Source: Cohnella xylanilytica
Lineage (GTDB): Bacteria; Bacillota; Bacilli; Paenibacillales; Paenibacillaceae
Direction: 5' to 3'
DNA length: 64,000 bases
Assembly: GCF_014212175.1 (NCBI RefSeq)
Contig: NZ_JACJVR010000063.1
Coordinates: 1 to 64,000, forward strand
Of the stretch, positions 61,207 to 64,000 are shown in pieces (the first letter of the stretch is position 1; each line of letters opens with the position of its first letter). Under the pieces are notes generated by a model. It saw only the letters and a program-made list of their open reading frames with translations, searched no databases and was not told the DNA's origin. The position numbers and the translations under genes are program-made.

Positions 61207-62274
61207 ATGCCCGCTTATACCGCGGAACCTTCCCGCGCGGCGAGGGAGACCCCGATGTTCGTGCCGGAGCTCGTCTACTTCGAGCCGGCGTCGCTCGATT
61301 ATCCGGCCGGACGGCGCATTCTCGAGTGGGTGAAGGAACGGGACCTCCCGTACCGGATGACGACGTCCCACAACCGGATCACGAACCTTCCGGGCGAATC
61401 GGAGCTCGAGCAATATAAGATCGCGAAGCGAACGCTTGTCGTCGGCGTCCGCAAGACGCTGAAGTTCGATACGTCCAAGCCTTCCGCCGAATACGCCATG
61501 CCGCTCTCGACCGGCTGCATGGGGCACTGCCATTACTGTTACTTGCAAACGACGCTTGGCGCGAAGCCTTACGTCCGCGTCTACGTGAACATGGACGACA
61601 TCCTCGGCGCAACGAAGCGGTACATCGACGAGCGGGCGCCGGAGATTACCCGCTTCGAAGCGGCTTGCACGTCCGACCCGGTCGGCCTCGAGCACCTGAC
61701 CGGCTCCCTCGCCGAGGCGATCCGGTTCATGGCGGGCGAGCCTTACGGCCGGCTTCGGTTCGTGACGAAGTTCCACCACGTCGATTCGCTCCTCGGTCTC
61801 GACCACCGGGGCCATACTCGAATCCGGTTCAGCGTCAATTCCGACTACGTCATCCAGAACTTCGAGCCGGCGACGTCCCGGTTCGCCGAGCGGATCGAAG
61901 CCGCCGGCAAGGTCGCCCGGGCGGGTTATCCTCTCGGCTTCATCATCGCGCCGATCATCTGGTACGACGGCTGGCAAGAAGGCTACGGGGAGCTTCTCGA
62001 GAAGCTGGGCGCGGCGCTGCCGCCGGAAGCGGCGAACGATCTGACGTTCGAGCTGATTCAGCACCGGTTCACCAAGACGGCCAAGACGGTCATCGGGAAG
62101 CGGTATCCGAAGACGAAGCTGGAGATGGACGAAGCGAAGCGGAAGAAAAAGTGGGGCCGCTGGGGCCAAAACAAATACGTCTACCCGGACGAGCAGGCAG
62201 ACGCGTTAAGGGAATATTTGACCGAGCGGATCTTCGAGACGTTCCCGAAGGCCAACATCGATTATTTTACGTGA
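61207..62274 (+). CDS. splB: Spore photoproduct lyase
   Basis: This 355-residue radical SAM enzyme repairs the thymine dimer 5-thyminyl-5,6-dihydrothymine during spore germination. The iron-sulfur cluster cysteines are Cys104, Cys108 and Cys111 (STGCMGHCHYCYL) and the hydrogen-donor cysteine is Cys154 in ACTSDP, matching Cys141 of B. subtilis. The ATG at 61207 has AAGGAGG nine bases upstream. No splA lies before it. A forespore SigG promoter would be expected, but I could not find a convincing one in 61088-61206. Confidence 0.95.
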   Translation: MPAYTAEPSRAARETPMFVPELVYFEPASLDYPAGRRILEWVKERDLPYRMTTSHNRITNLPGESELEQYKIAKRTLVVGVRKTLKFDTSKPSAEYAMPLSTGCMGHCHYCYLQTTLGAKPYVRVYVNMDDILGATKRYIDERAPEITRFEAACTSDPVGLEHLTGSLAEAIRFMAGEPYGRLRFVTKFHHVDSLLGLDHRGHTRIRFSVNSDYVIQNFEPATSRFAERIEAAGKVARAGYPLGFIIAPIIWYDGWQEGYGELLEKLGAALPPEAANDLTFELIQHRFTKTAKTVIGKRYPKTKLEMDEAKRKKKWGRWGQNKYVYPDEQADALREYLTERIFETFPKANIDYFT

Positions 62275-62284
62275 CCGATGCGGG

Positions 62285-62995
62285 TTAGAACTTCAGCCAT
62301 TCCGGGGTAATCCGGTTCAGCCAGATCGTGATGTACGTCATCCGGTCCGTGAACAGCAGAATGCCCATCAGAATCATGAGCGCGCCGCCGATCTTCATCA
62401 GCTTGTCGGAATATTTAAGAATCCAACGGGCCGTCCCGAGGAAGAAGGCGAGCACGAAGAACGGCACCCCGAAGCCGAGCGAATACGCCGCCGTCAGCTC
62501 GGCCCACGTGCCGGGATTGCTGGCGGCAAGCGCCAGGATGGACGACAGGATCGGGCCGACGCAGGGCGACCAGCCCGCCGAGAAGCCGATGCCGAAGACG
62601 AACGAGCCGAGGTACCCGGCCGGGCGCCACGACGTGTTCATCTTGCGCTCCTTCATAAGCAGCTGCGGCTGGAAGATCCCGAGCAGGAACAGCCCCATCA
62701 GAATGATCAACACGGCCGAGATCTGGCGGATCGGGTCCTGATATTCCCGGAACGTCGAAGCGAAGGCGTTCGCCGTATAACTCAAGGTGAAGAAGACGAA
62801 CGAGAAGCCGAGGATGAAGAAGAATGTGTGCGACATCGTCTTCCAGCGGACGTCCCGGCTCGTGTCCGTCTTCAGCTGGCTGACCGAGATGCCGGTTATG
62901 TAAGACAAATAGGACGGGTACAGCGGCAGGCAGCACGGGGAGATGAAGGAAGCGAGTCCCCCCGCGAAGGCGATACCGACGTTAAGCTCGTTCAT
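62285..62995 (-). CDS. ccdA: Cytochrome c biogenesis / thiol-disulfide membrane protein CcdA
   Basis: This 236-residue protein has six membrane helices and the two redox cysteine sites in SFISPCCLPLYPSY and FSAGWSPCVGPIL. CcdA moves reducing power across the membrane to extracytoplasmic thioredoxin-like proteins used in cytochrome c maturation and, in Bacillus, in spore cortex formation. The ATG at 62995 follows AAGGGGGA. It lies 17 bases after the metal permease gene in the same direction, so the two may be co-transcribed. Confidence 0.9.
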   Translation of the reverse strand: MNELNVGIAFAGGLASFISPCCLPLYPSYLSYITGISVSQLKTDTSRDVRWKTMSHTFFFILGFSFVFFTLSYTANAFASTFREYQDPIRQISAVLIILMGLFLLGIFQPQLLMKERKMNTSWRPAGYLGSFVFGIGFSAGWSPCVGPILSSILALAASNPGTWAELTAAYSLGFGVPFFVLAFFLGTARWILKYSDKLMKIGGALMILMGILLFTDRMTYITIWLNRITPEWLKF

Positions 62996-63012
62996 GATAT
63001 TAGGAGTCCCCC

Positions 63013-63813
63013 TTACACTCTCAACTTCCGGGTCGCCAACGAGACGAGCAGGATGGCGATCAAGAGCAGGACGATCGTTCCGCCCGGCGCCAGGTTCCAT
63101 AAGCCCGCCGCCCATAGGCCGAACAAGACGGCGGCTTCGGCGACGACGACGACCAGGACGATCGCCTGGCGGAAGCTTCTGGCGAGCGCCAGCCCGCAAG
63201 CGGCCGGAATCGTCAGCAGTGCGGAGACGAGCAGCGCTCCGACGATCTTGATCGAAGCGCTGATGACGAGAGCGGTCAGAATGCTGATCAAGATATTGAA
63301 GTAGCGAACCGGCAGCCCGCTGACCGAAGCGGCGTCTTCGTCGAAGGCGAGCAGGAATAGCTCCTTCTTCAGCAGCAGGACGACGGCCAGCACGACGACG
63401 GTCACGGCCGCAATGACGATCAGGTCGGTATAGTCGAGCGTATAGATGCTGCCGAACAGGTACGAGTTCACGTTCAGGTTGAAGCCCTTGCCAAGCGTGA
63501 ACAGAATCGAAGCGAGCGCGACGCCGCCCGACATGATGATGGCGATCGACAGCTCCGCGAAGCTCCGGTACGTCTTGCGGAGCGCTTCGATGCCGAACGA
63601 GGCGACGATCGCGAAGACGAGGCCGACCGCCACCGGATACACGTTGATCAGGAAGCCCAAGGCGACGCCGGCGATGCTGACGTGGGACAGCGTGTCCCCG
63701 ATCATCGCGAGCCGCCGCAAGACAAGGAACAGCCCCATAAGCGGGGCCGTAATCGCGATAAGAGCGCCGCCGATGAGCGCGCGCTGGAAAAATTCCGCCG
63801 TCAGGATGTCCAA
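63013..63813 (-). CDS. Zinc/manganese ABC transporter permease (ZnuB family)
   Basis: This 266-residue permease has about eight helices and the ABC-3 family signatures LFLVLRRLAMIGDTLSHVSIAG and ALLVSALLTIPAACGLALAR. It imports Zn2+ or Mn2+ with a metal-binding lipoprotein and the ATPase encoded just upstream. The start is TTG at 63813, seven bases after the ATPase stop. Zinc versus manganese cannot be decided here; I saw no Zur or MntR box, but the operon promoter is outside the window. Confidence 0.88.
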   Translation of the reverse strand: MDILTAEFFQRALIGGALIAITAPLMGLFLVLRRLAMIGDTLSHVSIAGVALGFLINVYPVAVGLVFAIVASFGIEALRKTYRSFAELSIAIIMSGGVALASILFTLGKGFNLNVNSYLFGSIYTLDYTDLIVIAAVTVVVLAVVLLLKKELFLLAFDEDAASVSGLPVRYFNILISILTALVISASIKIVGALLVSALLTIPAACGLALARSFRQAIVLVVVVAEAAVLFGLWAAGLWNLAPGGTIVLLLIAILLVSLATRKLRV

Positions 63814-63820
63814 AGCGAGA

Positions 63821-64000
63821 TTACCCTTCTTTCCGCAAGGTGTGCAGGAGGTCGGTCTCCCTGCAGTCTTCGAGGTCGTGGGAGTGCCGGACGTGGAACG
63901 CCAGCTTGCCCGACGCCGTCTTCGGCCGTTCCCCGAGATAGGAGCGGACCATCTCCATGTCGTGCGACACCATGAGGAACGTAATGTTATGGTGCTGGTG
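63821..64000 (-). CDS. Metal ABC transporter ATP-binding protein, C-terminal part
   Basis: The last 59 residues of an ATPase run in from the right edge. The stretch ITFLMVSHDMEMV contains the switch histidine of ABC ATPases and the tail KLAFHVRHSHDLEDCRETD is rich in His and acidic residues, as in ZnuC-like proteins. It belongs with the permease gene that starts seven bases later. The Walker motifs lie outside the window. Confidence 0.85.
   Translation of the reverse strand, partial: HQHHNITFLMVSHDMEMVRSYLGERPKTASGKLAFHVRHSHDLEDCRETDLLHTLRKEG

Overview
The window looks like a chromosomal segment of a GC-rich, endospore-forming member of the Paenibacillaceae (Paenibacillus/Cohnella type). Three things support this: a sporulation gene set (spo0A, spoIVB, complete spoIIIAA-AH, splB), a gene order close to the Bacillus subtilis mntR-yqhO-yqhQ-yqhR-aroQ-yqhT-efp-yqhV-spoIIIA-accBC-asp23-nusB-folD-xseAB-ispA-dxs-tlyA-argR-recN-spoIVB-spo0A block, and Gram-positive signals (strong AGGAGG ribosome sites, many TTG/GTG starts, a CcpA cre site, a SigH promoter, 0A boxes). 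I see no phage, transposase, rRNA, tRNA or CRISPR array.

Layout. 1-8.5 kb: an M20 peptidase, a 31-residue Prli42 membrane miniprotein, octanoyltransferase LipB, a small membrane protein, and the branched-chain 2-oxoacid dehydrogenase genes bkdB-bkdAB-bkdAA-lpdV; LipB could supply the lipoyl group used by BkdB. 8.5-12 kb: an AraC regulator divergent from a GH31 alpha-xylosidase. 12-17.7 kb: an OmpR/histidine-kinase pair and a Fur-controlled ferric-siderophore importer (two permeases divergent from a lipoprotein binder). 17.7-24.6 kb: an ABC exporter, a membrane-anchored parvulin, and a cytosolic gamma-glutamyltransferase/amidase/FAH-hydrolase operon with an upstream cre.

24.9-41 kb: spo0A, spoIVB, recN, argR, an unknown membrane-anchored gene, tlyA, dxs, ispA, xseB, xseA, folD, nusB, the DUF2273/AmaP/Asp23 envelope-stress trio and accC-accB. 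41.3-42.7 kb holds no convincing gene. It is a non-coding array of about 22 short repeats arranged as two arms of opposite orientation, and it is the most unusual thing in the window. 42.7-48.6 kb is the spoIIIA operon, followed by yqhV.

49.2-53.7 kb interrupts the conserved order with a phosphosulfolactate synthase, a DUF441 protein, a secreted RCC1/copper-amine-oxidase-like protein and aspartate kinase. 53.8-61 kb: efp, an M24 peptidase, aroQ, yqhR, yqhQ, a small membrane protein, a short globin-coupled chemoreceptor, a patatin and mntR. 61-64 kb: spore photoproduct lyase, CcdA and a metal ABC transporter whose ATPase gene runs off the right edge.

All identifications come from reading motifs, lengths and gene order by eye. 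No database search was run. Promoter, operator and terminator calls are pattern matches.
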